A stretch of DNA of 64,000 nucleotides from Neodiprion pinetum. Taxonomy: Eukaryota > Arthropoda > Insecta > Hymenoptera > Diprionidae. A program made the position numbers and the translations under genes. The notes beneath the pieces are model-generated. The model made no database searches, had not been told where the DNA came from, and saw only the letters and a program-made list of their open reading frames with translations. The stretch is from the NCBI RefSeq assembly GCF_021155775.2, contig NC_060234.1, positions 15,930,871 to 15,994,870 of the forward strand. Reading direction: 5' to 3'. Shown piece by piece: positions 30,902 to 42,361 of the stretch; within the stretch, counting starts at the first letter, position 1; each line of letters opens with the position of its first letter.

Positions 30902-32210
30902 GTATTTTATCAATTTAGGTTAGGTTGGGCAGTCTTGGATTAGGATAGGTTACATTAGGTTGGGTTGTAGTGTCTTGGGTCAAGTTAGGTTACGTTTGGT
31001 CAAGTCCTACGGTCTTAGGTCAGGTTAGCTTTGACTCTGCTGGGTTAGGTCGGGTTAGAGCTACGGATGATATAGGCAGGGAAGACTATCTTCGCGTACA
31101 GAAGGTGTCCGTAAAGCCGAGGCAAAGAACCTAAGATCGCGTTGCTGCGTGAAAAATCGTATCCATTTTTCAAGCTTCACTGAGTTGACGAGTTATAAAA
31201 GTACATAGTTAGAAAAGAAGAAGAAAATGTTTCTCGAATTAGAGAAGATTTCCGTAAGTCCCAAGTTTCATCATCTTGCTCATTATGAATGTTTTTTCGT
31301 AACATGTTTAGGAGTTCTCAAATCGTTTAATTATTTGTGTTCATATGTGCAATGAAAAAGTATTCAAGTTTTAGGAATTCTTCATTTTGATTTACTGTTC
31401 ATTGTTTATGATAGAGTTCTGCGGCGCATGGTTTTTGCTCTTTTTATTCGGAGTGATTGTGTAGCATTTTGATTCAAATTTTGTTGTTTATTCTTGTTTA
31501 CAGTATCTGATGAGGACTCTAGAGTCCCCAGGGTGGGTCAGTATAAAGGATTTCAAGAAACGCCGCCAAGGTGGGGCGGAAATTCGAAGCGAAATTATAT
31601 ATTTTCGAGGGCTAGTTGACGACTTCTGATGGCAGGGTGACGATTTCATAGAATTCTTCGGCATCAGATGGTTGATCGATGGGTGGTAGGGGCAACGCTG
31701 CCCTTTCGAGGATTGGGATCACCCGGTGTGGCACGTGCCGGAGGCATTGTGGGCGGTTTACCACCCGAATTACTAAACATCTCCTCCAATGCCTCTTTTT
31801 TGAAATGTCTCAAAATAAAAACAAAGGGTTACATATCGACCCGTTATGTATCATTTTTGCTTGTGTCTACGAATCAAAACTCATTTCCTCTCCAAATAAC
31901 TTGTAAGTTAGTTATAGATTATTTTCAGGTTCAGCTGTGAATTTTTCCAAGTATAGCGTCGTATATCTTGGTTACATAACGTTGGTAAAACATGGTTCGA
32001 TGTTGTGTCGTGATCTTCTTGTTTGGGGATTCTTCTGAGGAATTTTCAATGGTGTTTTGATTTTCTAAAACGTTTGTGCTATACGTAATACCGTTTATTG
32101 TTCGCATTTCCACGTCTTGATTTTTATTTTGTGCTCGTCTTGTATTATTCGATTGACTCGGTATTTTTGCCAGATCGTTATCTATGCGTGTACGGAGATT
32201 TAATTATTAC

Positions 32211-32243
<33 letters not shown>

Positions 32244-33592
32244 CGTTGTTGTTATTATTATTATCACTGTTATTATTATTATTTATGATGATATGTTACA
32301 CCTGTATGCATAAGGGAATGGAATGTGGAGATATTTTGTATAATCGACTATCTTATTGTAATTCTTACACGATTCACAGTTTCCGTGTAAAAAATGTGCA
32401 TGCATCGGGTTGCAAGCCGGTGTGTTTACCGATCCAGGATTGTGAGTGGGAAGAGGTTGTGAAATTGATCAATATAGCTGTTCATGTGGCCAAGCAAAAA
32501 TCAAAAACTTGCACACCCCCAATCACCGTTGGGTCATGTGATGGGGAAAAAAATCGGTCAACGAAAAAGCAAGTAGTGGGGGCAGCGCGCAGTGGTGACT
32601 GGGTGGAGGTCTGCAGTGGTGGACCACCGCAGCCATCAAAGAATGAAAAAATTTCACGACGAACAAGTCTGAGCGTGCACACCCCAACCCTAATAAGCGT
32701 GGGGCATGTGATGGGAAAAATCGGTCAACGAAAAGCAGGTAGCGAGCAGTGTTTGGCGTAAGAAAAATCTTGTCTTGTCGACTCTTGACCGGATGCTTTG
32801 TGCACATACAGTTTTGGGGTTTATGACTCTTCATAGCGAACACGTACGAGCCTGCACACCGCCAACCATATGAGCGTGGAGCATCTGATGGGAAAAAATT
32901 GATCATCAAAAAAGCAGGTAGCGATCTCTTGAGAAAATAGCTGTTTGAAACTTCTCCATCATTTTGAAAAACCTCTCGTGCAGAAACAAGTGTTTGACAA
33001 AGTGAGTGGTGAAAAAAGGTGTTCATTCGCAAACCCGAAGACTTCAACGAGTTTCTGCCTTTGTGTGTTTTATAGATCATATATAGTACTACACCAATCC
33101 TCTTAGGATACTGCGAATGCCGATTTAATTTCCGTAATGATTATCACATTTGATTAGTATGATAATGAAGTTTTCCGATTTGTCCCAATTTTTCAGTATT
33201 CAGCATCATTGCCTTCCTTTCCCTCTCTCCTTCTTTCTGTCTATTCATGTATTTGTTTCATTCCTTTCATTCATTTCATTCATCATATTTATTTTATTTA
33301 TTTTGCTGATTTCAATCATATTATTTATCTTATTTATTTTATTCATTTCATTCATTCGACTCATTCTATTTATTCTATTTATTTTATTTATTTATTTTAT
33401 ATATTTTGTTTATCTGATTTATTAAATTCATTTGATTTATTTCATCTATTTTATTTATTCAATTCATTTTATTTATTTTATTTATTCCATTTATTTTTTT
33501 TTCTTTCGTATTTGTGTGTGTGTGTGTGTGTGTGTGTGTGGGCCGATGGTCGAGGGGTGAGCTAGGGGGGATCTAGGGTGGAGCGCGCCATT
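30902..33592 (-). mobile_element. Arm 2 of the giant inverted repeat, outer half
   Basis: This is the reverse-orientation counterpart of arm 1 13743-16250 and arm 3 57205-60450. It has the rest of the TTAGG-like tract (30915-31060), the block with a 60-codon frame (31931-32113, minus), a GTT microsatellite (32215-32290), the internal ~170-bp repeats (about 32490-32930), and AAATAAATG-type repeats (about 33240-33500). A (GT)n run at 33517-33540 and an outer terminus with TGGCGCGCTCCACCCTAG on the minus strand follow, ending near 33592. Confidence 0.7.
33240..33540. repeat. TTATTTTATTCAT-type and (GT)n simple repeats
   Basis: A long degenerate run of TTATTTTATTCATTT units is followed by a (TG)n run at 33517-33540. 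Open frames rich in Phe, Ile and Tyr across it come from the repeat and are not genes. Confidence 0.85.
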
Positions 33593-35069
33593 GTATGATC
33601 CAGAACTGTCATATAGCAACTACTCTCATTATACACTTTCACGTAACTCTCATGCGTAATCATTTTGTTATTTTTCGTAATTTTTGACATGCTTAGTAAA
33701 TTTTCTTTTATATCTCTTACATAGAAAACGTTCTTTAATTCATTATTACCACTCTCTTGTACAGTTTAAACATTAATTTCATATTACCATATTTCGTTGC
33801 TTTGAGCATTTTACTATCTGGGAGACCAACATCAATAGGGTTTTTTCAATTTACTCAGTTTACAAACAAATTTGGATCGTTAACAACATGATCCGTGCAA
33901 CCACTATCGAGTAACCACTGAACTTCATCACTCTCATTTTCTCCACTATTTTCATTCTTACTCGCGTTATTTACTTTCACTTTCACAGAACAGGAACTGT
34001 GCGCTGAATCCTGCTGCTCGTTGCTCGAAGATTGTCGTCCTTGTCGACCTCCTCGATACTGACCTCTGCCACGACCTCGTTGTCCTCTCCTGGGATTGCG
34101 TCCTTTCGATGATCCTTGGCGCTCCTTTGGATAATCTCGTTGATTTTGGTGTTGATCACTCCAACACTTCTTCGAAAAATGGCCGGGCTTTTCACATTTA
34201 TAGCATTTTGCATTAGTTTTCGCACTAAAAGCGTTTGTGCTGCTTCTCTCCTCGCTTTTGTGTGTGGTCATACTTTTTTCCATAATCTTTGACTTGACAA
34301 GTTCAACAGTTTTTTGTGCTTGTGGAACTAAGTCAATAAAATCGCCAATATACGCATAACTGGTTGGCAGTGCTTTCAAGATATATCTCATGTTTTCTAT
34401 ATCTGATAGAGTACTACCCGCCTTTTTAAATTCATTGCAAGCTTTCTCGAACTCGATAAAAAACTCTTCCACATTGTTGTAATTCTTTAGACGCATGTCG
34501 TCTAATGCGTTTCTTCTTAATATCTGTAACTGTGTTGATTGACTAGAGTACAGGCTATCTAACCTATTCATCATCTCTAGTGCTGTAGTGCATTTACTTA
34601 GATATTCCAACTGCTTGTTCGAAACGGAACTAACTAAAATTGTTCTACTTTTCAAATCAAGCTTTTTCCAGTCATCTTCTTTCTCTTTCCTGTTGTCTCT
34701 CTCACGTATTGCTGGATTCTTGCATTCTTTGTACTCTAGTAAAAGTAACAGCCTAAATTTCCATGCACTATAGTCGCAACCGTTAAAAATCGGAATCCGA
34801 AAATCGTCTAACTTCATGTTTTCGGACATTACTTTTGTCTCGTTTAGTTCACTTTTTACTTTAACACTAGTGTTACTGTCCGTACTCGTGCTTGCTTTAA
34901 CTTGTTCTTTGTTTTCTATATTTCCGCTTGTGTTTTGTTATTTTACATCACTGTGTATATTTTCACTTTTAGTATCAACTTTTCTAGTATCTGTACTCAT
35001 CGAATATTCTTCTTCGTCGTTTATATCACTTTTATTGGCCCATTTTAGTGTATTTATAATTCTGGCCAT
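33593..35069 (-). pseudogene. Copia Gag with start of the protease, 3'-truncated
   Basis: The probable start is ATG at 35069 (MARIINTLKW). TAA at 34938-34940 interrupts the frame, which continues through the ATG at 34829 for 324 residues to 33855. Features are a UBN2-like Gag core (FNGCDYSAWKFRLLLLLE), a CCHC knuckle CYKCEKPGHFSKKC, an RG-rich segment (GQRGRGRGQYRGGRQGRQ), and the protease active site WLLDSGCTDHVV near the end. Degenerate protease sequence continues to about 33600, where the arm begins. Integrase and RT are absent. It is probably not the missing half of the 8957 copy, because the LTR starts differ. Confidence 0.8.
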
Positions 35070-35538
35070 TTATACCGTACATGCTATCTGTGTTTAACCT
35101 CAAAGTTTTTCACCACGTGCTCTCTATGCACTTTACTCCAAAAGCATGTGACTTTTTTTCAAAATCCGTATGCATCACGTTAATTTCAACCTAATTTCAA
35201 TCAATTTTTCGTTAACTGACTCTTTTTAGTAACTTATTTTCTGTTATTCATCGATTTTTTCTACTTTTACCTAATTTAGCGATGATACTCTACAACGTGC
35301 TCTAGCACCAACAAACATGGGACTCACTTAATCCACTCGCATCGAGCACAAAAACACATTGATTCTTCACTTTTCTTCATTTTTCCGCATTGTCACTATT
35401 TACTTTTTCAGATTTTTCCAGTATTTTTACCTTACTTTCAACTTTGAACTTTTTGCGCTCTAAAGTTTTTCCCATACCCTCACTTACCTACCCACGTGTT
35501 TTCTTCGACGAAAACTTTCTTTCGGATAAAAACCGAAA
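35070..35538 (-). other. Copia leader between gag and primer binding site
   Basis: This is AT-rich 5' untranslated sequence of the copia fragment. I see no gene. The plus-strand frame over 34816-35097 is a shadow of gag and leader. Confidence 0.5.
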
Positions 35539-35551
35539 CGCTCTGCTACCA
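35539..35551 (-). promoter_or_regulatory. Copia primer binding site, initiator tRNA-Met type
   Basis: The minus strand reads TGGTAGCAGAGCG. Its complement ends CTCTGCTACCA, the 3' end expected of initiator tRNA-Met. It abuts the LTR at 35552. Confidence 0.7.
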
Positions 35552-35836
35552 TGTTAATGTAAAGGGTAGTAAGTGGGTGAAGATTTGTTTTATTGTTTAA
35601 TAAACTTTATTTAATGAAAAGCATGCCTTACATGCATCTTATGTTCTTATTAGAGAGCGTGGTTTAACAGGTAACCGCGCTATACACGAGAACACAGACA
35701 ACTGATAGAGAGACATGCGCACTCGTTACACATGACCTATACACAGCATGGCAGCAGCTCACGACTCACACACATGCACTCATACATACCTACTTATATG
35801 TATAAGTGCGTTCTCTATGGATGTGGAATGAAGGTA
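35552..35836 (-). repeat. Copia 5' LTR, outer end unresolved
   Basis: On the plus strand it begins TGTTAATGTAAAGGG directly after the primer binding site. The other end is not clear. It lies before the gypsy fragment that starts near 35837, perhaps at the TTTAACA near 35665-35671. Confidence 0.45.
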
Positions 35837-37106
35837 TATTCTCAACTTATACAAAACTATTCAATGTTAGCGAAACCATTAATAAGGTTGACAAGGAAGG
35901 ACACCTCATGGGATTGGTCAGCAGCCTGCCAAGAAGCCTCCAAAACCCTGAAAGAAAAGTTGATTACGTCACCGATACTTGTGAGATTAGACCCAACTTA
36001 ACAATACGTCGTAACCAACGACGCGTCGAACGATGGAATTGGAGCTGTACTATCTCAAGACGGCCACCCTAAATATTTCTTATCTCGATCCTTAAATGAT
36101 GCGGAAAAGAATTACAGCACGACAGAGAAGGAGATGCTTGCTGTTGTATGGGCCGTCAAGAGACTAAGAGTATGTTTGCTCAATATACCAGATAAACCTT
36201 TCATCATCCGCACTGATCATCGTGCACTCTTATGGCTGAAAAATTGCGTAGACCCCAGTCAACGCCTGTTGCGTTGGAGATTAAGATTGTAGAAATACTT
36301 ATTCCTGAAAGAACATGTTTCGGGAAAAAGTAACGTAGTAGCGGATGAGTTATCTAGAGTCTTTTACACAAAGGAAGAGATGTTTGGAAAACTCACCGAT
36401 TTGGAAAAGGGACTATACGAAATTACACCCATTGATAGGAATCCCAAGTGGGTCCACCATATTGCCGCACGCCACATTGACATCGAGAGATTGTCACTCA
36501 CAACAGGCAGAACAAAATCTCACATCAAACTCGTTCCCAACCGAAATCGAAAAGGGGAGGACGGCAAATGGGTAAAGATTACCTTTGAAGAAAAGGATGC
36601 CTCTGACAACACCCTGATTATACCAAAGAATCAGACTGTTAGACATTAGAAGATCAGAAACTACATTCACCTGAAAAGGTACGAAAAGATATACTTCTGG
36701 ATTGACCCTAAGAAAATCATCAGAGAAGAAACTAATTCTATCATCGAAGATCTTAAGAAGATACGTCAGGACTCAGCTGCAGACACATCATTTTGCTTGA
36801 CAGGAAAAGATGTGCCTAACAAACAGCAACAGAGAGAAATCATAGCCAGCGCTCACAACGACATCAATGGACACTTCGGCCAAGAAAAAACAATTGACCG
36901 AGTAAAAGAAATGGCTGTATGGTCACGTCTGGAGAATGATATCAATACCTTTATCCAGGCATGCCTCACGTGGCAGATGTATAAGAAAGAAAGGATCCAA
37001 ATGAAATCACCCGCTATTCTTTATGAAACTTTTACTGAAAAACCTAATGATCAAATTTCAATAGATATCGTTGGACCTCTGGTCGAATCTTGGAATAAAC
37101 ACCGAT
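35837..37106 (+). pseudogene. Gypsy RNase H and integrase fragment
   Basis: This is a second, unrelated gypsy remnant. It starts inside the RT connection (KPLIRLTRKDTSWDW) and includes RNase H with VTNDASNDGIGAVLS, STTEKEMLAVVW and FIIRTDHRALLWL. The integrase zinc region, DINGHFGQEKTIDRVK, follows, with CLTW replacing the expected CxxC. The copy ends at SIDIVGPLV in the first catalytic block. Stops are at 35999-36001, 36288-36290 and near 36648. There are no LTRs. Confidence 0.8.
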
Positions 37107-38640
37107 ATAGCCATATCAAGCTAGAACCGCCACATTCGAAAATCGGAAAATCTCCTCTGGAATAATTGAAGGCTAATTAAAGGCTAATTAAATGCTCTAT
37201 TTTCGAATTAAATGCTCCGCGTTTTTGAAAATAAACCTGTGGCCGTGCCAGCTCGACATAAACCTGGAACCGCCATACCGAAAAAACGGAAAACAGGTGA
37301 AATTTCGGAAAAGTGTTAGGGTCATAATTAAAGGCTAATTGACGACTTTTGGAATTCCTCATCTTTGAATTAATTGCTCGGCGTTTTTTAAAAAAAATCT
37401 GTGGCCGTGCCAGCTCGAGATAAACCAGACTTTAAAAAAAAACGGGAACAAGGTCAAATTTCAAAAAAGTGTAAAGGTCATAATTAAAGGCTAATTAAAG
37501 GCTCCCGGAATATGATCCGCTCGAATTAACTGCTCCACCCCCGAAGGGTGGAAACCACTACAAAACTCAAAAACTCGGTGTAACTCTTAGACGTAACAAC
37601 TCACAGAGTTCTTACTGGCGCCGAGATTACTCTAAAATTAAAGGCTCCTGAGAAACCACCCCCTCGAATCAACTGCTCCACCCCCGAGGGGTGGAAACCA
37701 CCATAAAACTCGAAAAATCGGAGTAACTCTTGGACGCAACAACTCACAGAGTTTGTACTGGCCTCAAAATGACTATAGAAACAAAGGCTCCTGGAAACCA
37801 CCCGCTCGAATCAACTGCTCCACCCCTGAGGGGTGGAAACCACCCCAAAGCTCTAAAAATCGGTGTAACTCTTGGACGCAACAACTTACAGAGTTCGTAC
37901 TGGCGCCAAAATTACTCTAGAGTTAAAGGCTCCCGGAAAAGCATCCGTTCGAATCAACTGCTCCACCCGCGAAGGGTTGAAACCACCACAAAACTCGGTG
38001 TAACTCTTGAACGCAACAACTTACAGAGTTCTCACTGGCACCGAAATTACTCAAGAATTGAAGGCTCCTGAAAAACCACCCGCTCGAATCAACTGCTCCA
38101 CCCCCGAGGGGTGGAAACCACCCCAAAACTCTAAAAATCAGTGTAACTCTTGGACGCAATAACTTACAGAGTTCCTACTGGCGCCCAGATCACTCTAGAA
38201 TCAAAGCTCTCGGAAAATCACCCGCTTGAATTAACTGCTCCACCCCCGAGAGGTGGAAACCACCTCAAAACTCGAAAAATCGGTGTAACTCTTTGACGCA
38301 ACAACTTACAGAGTTTGTACGGGCGCTAAAATTACTCTAGAATCAAAGGCTTCCGGAATATCACCCGCTTGAATTGACTGCTCCACCCCCGAGGGGTGGA
38401 AACCACCCCAAAACTCGAAAAATCGGTGTAACTCTTCGACGCAACAACTTACAGAGTTCGTACGGGCGCCAAAATTACTCTAGAATCAAAGGCTCCCCGA
38501 ATATCATCCGCTCAAATCAACTGCTACACCCCGGAGGGGTGGAAACCACCTCAAAACTAGAAAAATCGGTGTAACTCTTGGACGCAACAACTTGCAGGGT
38601 CTCCAGAGGCACCAAAGTCACTCCCGAGTCAACGGCTTTC
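37107..38640 (+). repeat. Tandem satellite with ~142-bp units and a GC hairpin
   Basis: Units starting CTGCTCCACCCCCGAGGGGTGG begin near 37530, 37674, 37814, 37959, 38093, 38238, 38379 and 38519, giving periods of 134-145 bp. Each has a CCACCCC/GGGGTGG hairpin with a CGA loop, followed by AAACCAC, a TCGGTGTAACTCTTGGACGCAACAACT block, and a CTCTAGAATCAAAGGCTCC block. Before 37500 a related ~160-bp unit with GGCCGTGCCAGCTCGA appears twice. Open frames within the array reflect its period and are not genes. Confidence 0.85.
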
Positions 38641-39670
38641 GATACACTGTTCTTACGAATCGAATTCTTTACAGTCCACCCACAAAGGCGTGATTGACAC
38701 ACGAATTTCACGAATCAACGGAGCAGTTTTATGGAACAGGAACCAGAAATTTCAATGCGAAAAAATGTTCGTGTCGCGTGAATTCGTTACGCAATTTTTG
38801 TGTCTTGTACTTTGATTTCAGCATCGTCACGAACGAACGTCATCCTAACGCAAATGAAGCATTGTTCTTGCAGTTATTGATTTCACTTTTCGGAATTGCA
38901 GGTGAGTGATGAAAATTATTTACTGTGTACCTTTGTTCACACTATAAAAAGTATTCGTCACCGCCACCGTCGTCACCATAACAGGAACTCAGCCCTTCCT
39001 TCTCTTTTTAGACACTATGTAGGAATATAGACACAATGGTCTAAATTGTGCTTCAAGCTTGAGAAAGTGATTGTGTGATATAAAGAAAATTTCTACTCCA
39101 AATTTCAAATTTTCAGAAGCTGCCAATTTTTTTTTATGGCTTGGAAGTCAACGACAGCCGGGTCGTCTTGGCACAATCGATTTATTTAATGAATCACCCG
39201 TGCAACACATAATAGGAATATGAACATCCTTCAATGCACCGCCATAATGAGGGCTTACGGAAGAGCTTCATTCACGATAAAAAATTAACAAAAAAAATTC
39301 ATAGACACATATGCGAAAGTTTTTGTGCACATTGATTGGAACATAAGAATTTCACAAAATATCCTCTTCTGCCAGAATTTCACGATAGAACTCGGCCCCC
39401 ACACATATAAGCAGCCATAAAAAATCTAAAAAAATTTGTAGTTTCAAGGATGAAATTAATTGCGATGCTTTTTTTTAGAATAACAAACGCGAAAAGAATA
39501 GTGTTTCACCTATAAAATACAACGACGGTCATCCAGAACTGTGAAACTGCGCTGGGCATGTGGCACGAGAGCGACGAGGCTACAACGCTGCATCTCTACC
39601 TGCCTTAAAGACGATCGTTGTTGTTCTGAATTATTGGAAGACTATCATGAAGTTGTTTTTTTTCATGTTA
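38641..39670. other. No recognisable feature
   Basis: About 1 kb of AT-rich sequence lies between the satellite and the Helitron. I find no coding, repeat or RNA signal that I can support. Confidence 0.5.
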
Positions 39671-39705
39671 CTAGGGGCTTCGCCCCTGCGCGCTTCGCGC
39701 GCCAA
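39671..39705 (-). promoter_or_regulatory. Helitron 3' terminus: two GC hairpins and CTAG
   Basis: The plus strand reads CTAGGGGCTTCGCCCC followed by TGCGCGCTTCGCGCGCC. On the transposon strand this gives two stem-loops just before the CTAG end, the signal that terminates rolling-circle transfer. Confidence 0.8.
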
Positions 39706-40942
39706 CCCCATCTCGGCGCTACGCGCCTCGGGCACTCGGCGCTGCGCGCCTCGTTGTTCGGCGCTTCGTGCCTCACTATTTCCTTACGTATTGTCTAGTC
39801 GGTTGTTTCCGATCAACCCGACATTGCTATTGGCTCCCTATGTAGGTCTGCTCAGATTATTTTCGTAAACGAATCCACTCACATGTACAAAACTCCCGGT
39901 GCCATGCAACCCCAATTGCATCCGGCGACTTATTTTGCTATAGTTATTATTTTCAGATTTTTTTACGTATATCTACGTATAGAGATATAGAGTCTACTGC
40001 ATCTGGTTTATAAGTACAAATAATTGATATTAATTCTTTGTTTTTTTAAATAAATTTATATAACATTTTTCACTTTAAATTTTTTGCTTCTTTTTATTAG
40101 CTACGGTGTTTCATTTGAACTGTCAAATGTCGGAATATAATTATTTGTAATTAATTTTGTTGTTGCATGTATAGGTATAATAGATATGTACTTATATATT
40201 TCTTTTATTTATCTAGAAATTTAATATGGTATGAATATCGTAGAAATATTTGCAATTTTACATCAACAAATTTGTACTTTTATCATTTTTTTATTTCTGA
40301 TAATTTACATTTTTTTCTCGCCTTCAACTCAGTCAATACATCTTTATATCTTTTTTCTAATCTTGCTATTTGTTTCCTAATTTCATAGGCTAACTTTTAT
40401 TTTTTCACAAGTTTCTATTTCATTGTATGCGTTTCGGCTTTTTCACCAAATGACCGACACGTGTGAATTTACATCTGAATAATCACAAAATAAGAAAATA
40501 CTCAGTGGAAATGATTTATGTATTTGAACATCCAATTACAAATCGCGATTGTTTAAATTTCCATATGTTGTGCTTTATTTCCTCTTTATCGTTTTATGCT
40601 GCTACCTATTTTTGCATCTTCTTGCTCCTCTTGGCTTTTCTTTCTCTTTTCTCTGTTGTCCATTTTTTCAGTGATTTTTATATTCTTGTTGGTTTTCCTT
40701 TCGTTGCTGATTCTGTATTCCTTTCATTTGTATTCTCTTCTCCTTTTTCTTTCACTTTCGCTTCTTTTCTCCTCTATACAGTACTTTTTTTTCCTTCTTC
40801 GTATAAGGTCCCGGTGGAGTTAGTAGAGGGGGTCAACCCCTCGGCCTCTCGAACTCCTATCACCTCCTGTGCATTTCTCTTTTAAGTTCATCCATGTTTA
40901 TTTGTTCGTTTGTGGCCTTGATGAATATACATTATGCAGTAT

Positions 40943-42361
40943 TTATCCAATAATTTCCTTGTACACAATGTTCTTTATTGCATTTTCATTTTTTTTCAGT
41001 TGAATTTTTATACCTTTCTTCGACCTGCATCGTGACAATGCAACGTAGAGTTGACCATGTCCAAAGATTGGTCGGTCAATGAATATTCCCACGTGGTCAA
41101 AACTTTGTCCTTGTGATTTATTTATACTTATTGCAAATGCCAACCTGACTGGAAACTGTCGCCTATGGAGGATAAATGGCATATCTGTGTCTCCCCGCGT
41201 ATCTAATTTAATTCTTGGTATTTCTACTATTTGCCCTTTTCGGTCTCCGATTAGAAGTTCACCAATCAAAATTCTAGAGTGAATTTCTCTTACAACTAAC
41301 CGTGTTCCATTGCATAAACCATCTGATATTGATAAATTTCGCAATGACATCACAATTGCTCCGACTTTCAGCTGTAGATTGTGTGGTGGTAAACCTTATA
41401 GCGTTAATCCATTTAAATACTCTATCGGATATCGCAGAGTAGCTTCTTCGTCAAGTGCTGCATCTGCAGTATCAATTCCTTGTAATGTTGCGTAATCTAT
41501 GCTTTTTGATTCGAATATATTGGCATCCATTCTGCGTAGTATTTCTGTATTTAACTGATTAACTTCGACATTCAATGGAGCTAAGATGGCTCTGTTTGTT
41601 AATTCATCAAGTGGCAAATTTCTTGGATATAAATCGTCTATTAAATTGTTGCTTTGTATTTCTTTCTCTGGTACAAACAACTCCACTTCTCCATTACCTA
41701 TATTAAGTAACCACTCTGAAAACTTTGCGGCATCCTCCTTTGCTCGCATATTTTTTTTCAAGCTTAATTTTTCAAATATACTCCAAAGTGTAGAGTATTT
41801 AATTGTTTCCTCTATTATTTGTTGTTTACCTCCTCGTTTCACAATGGGTAAAACTTGTCCGAAGTCTCCACCTAGTATTATAGTCTTCCCACCAAACGGT
41901 GATGCGTCTTCCATTATATCTTTTAACGTTCTGTCGATCAATTCTAAAGCAATTTTCGGTATCATCGAACATTCATCCCATATAAATACAACTATACTTT
42001 GTATTTTTTTCTTCATCGTTGCATTTGTGAAAATTGTTCCTTCCTTTTGCAGTGTCAATGGTAATCCAAATGTTTTGTGCGCGGTTGTGCCATACGGTAG
42101 TAAGATGGCTGCTATACCTGTCCAAGCAACACATGCAACATTTTTTTTTTCAGATTTCAACATGTAGTACAATGCGTTGTATAAAAATGTTTTTCCTGTT
42201 CCTCCTGATCCATCGATGTAAAAGCATTTTTCTTGCTTTCTATCAGTACTTTTGTTATCCATAATATTATCAAAAATTTGTGTATAAATTATTTTCTGAT
42301 CGTTGTTTAATTGCTTCACCAGTTCATTGCCTTTCTTTGCAAAGGTTTCTATATTTTCCAC
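40943..42361 (-). pseudogene. Helitron Pif1-type helicase domain
   Basis: This is the C-terminal SF1B helicase of the Rep-Hel protein. It has Walker A as IDGSGGTGKTFLY, Walker B as VFIWDECSM, motif III as ILGGDFGQVLP, motif V as AFAISINKSQGQSFDHVGI, and motif VI as GQLYVALSRCRS. One stop at 41396-41398 divides it, and another lies near 42371 just upstream. It ends at 40943 with no extra domain. All helicase motifs are intact in sequence. Confidence 0.9.

Noticed and set aside
33593..35551. The missing 5' half of the copia element at 8957-11751
   Set aside because: The LTR starts differ (TGTTAATGTAAAGGG against TGTTGAAAATATAGG), so they are more likely separate families.
37530..38640. Hammerhead ribozyme in the satellite (CTG, stem, GAAAC pattern)
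   Set aside because: The stem flanked by CTG and GAAAC resembles hammerhead stem II, but the conserved CTGANGA core is absent (CTGCTC is present in its place), so self-cleavage is not supported.
37107..38640. CRISPR-like array
   Set aside because: The whole ~142-bp unit repeats without unique spacers and there are no cas genes. It is a eukaryotic satellite.
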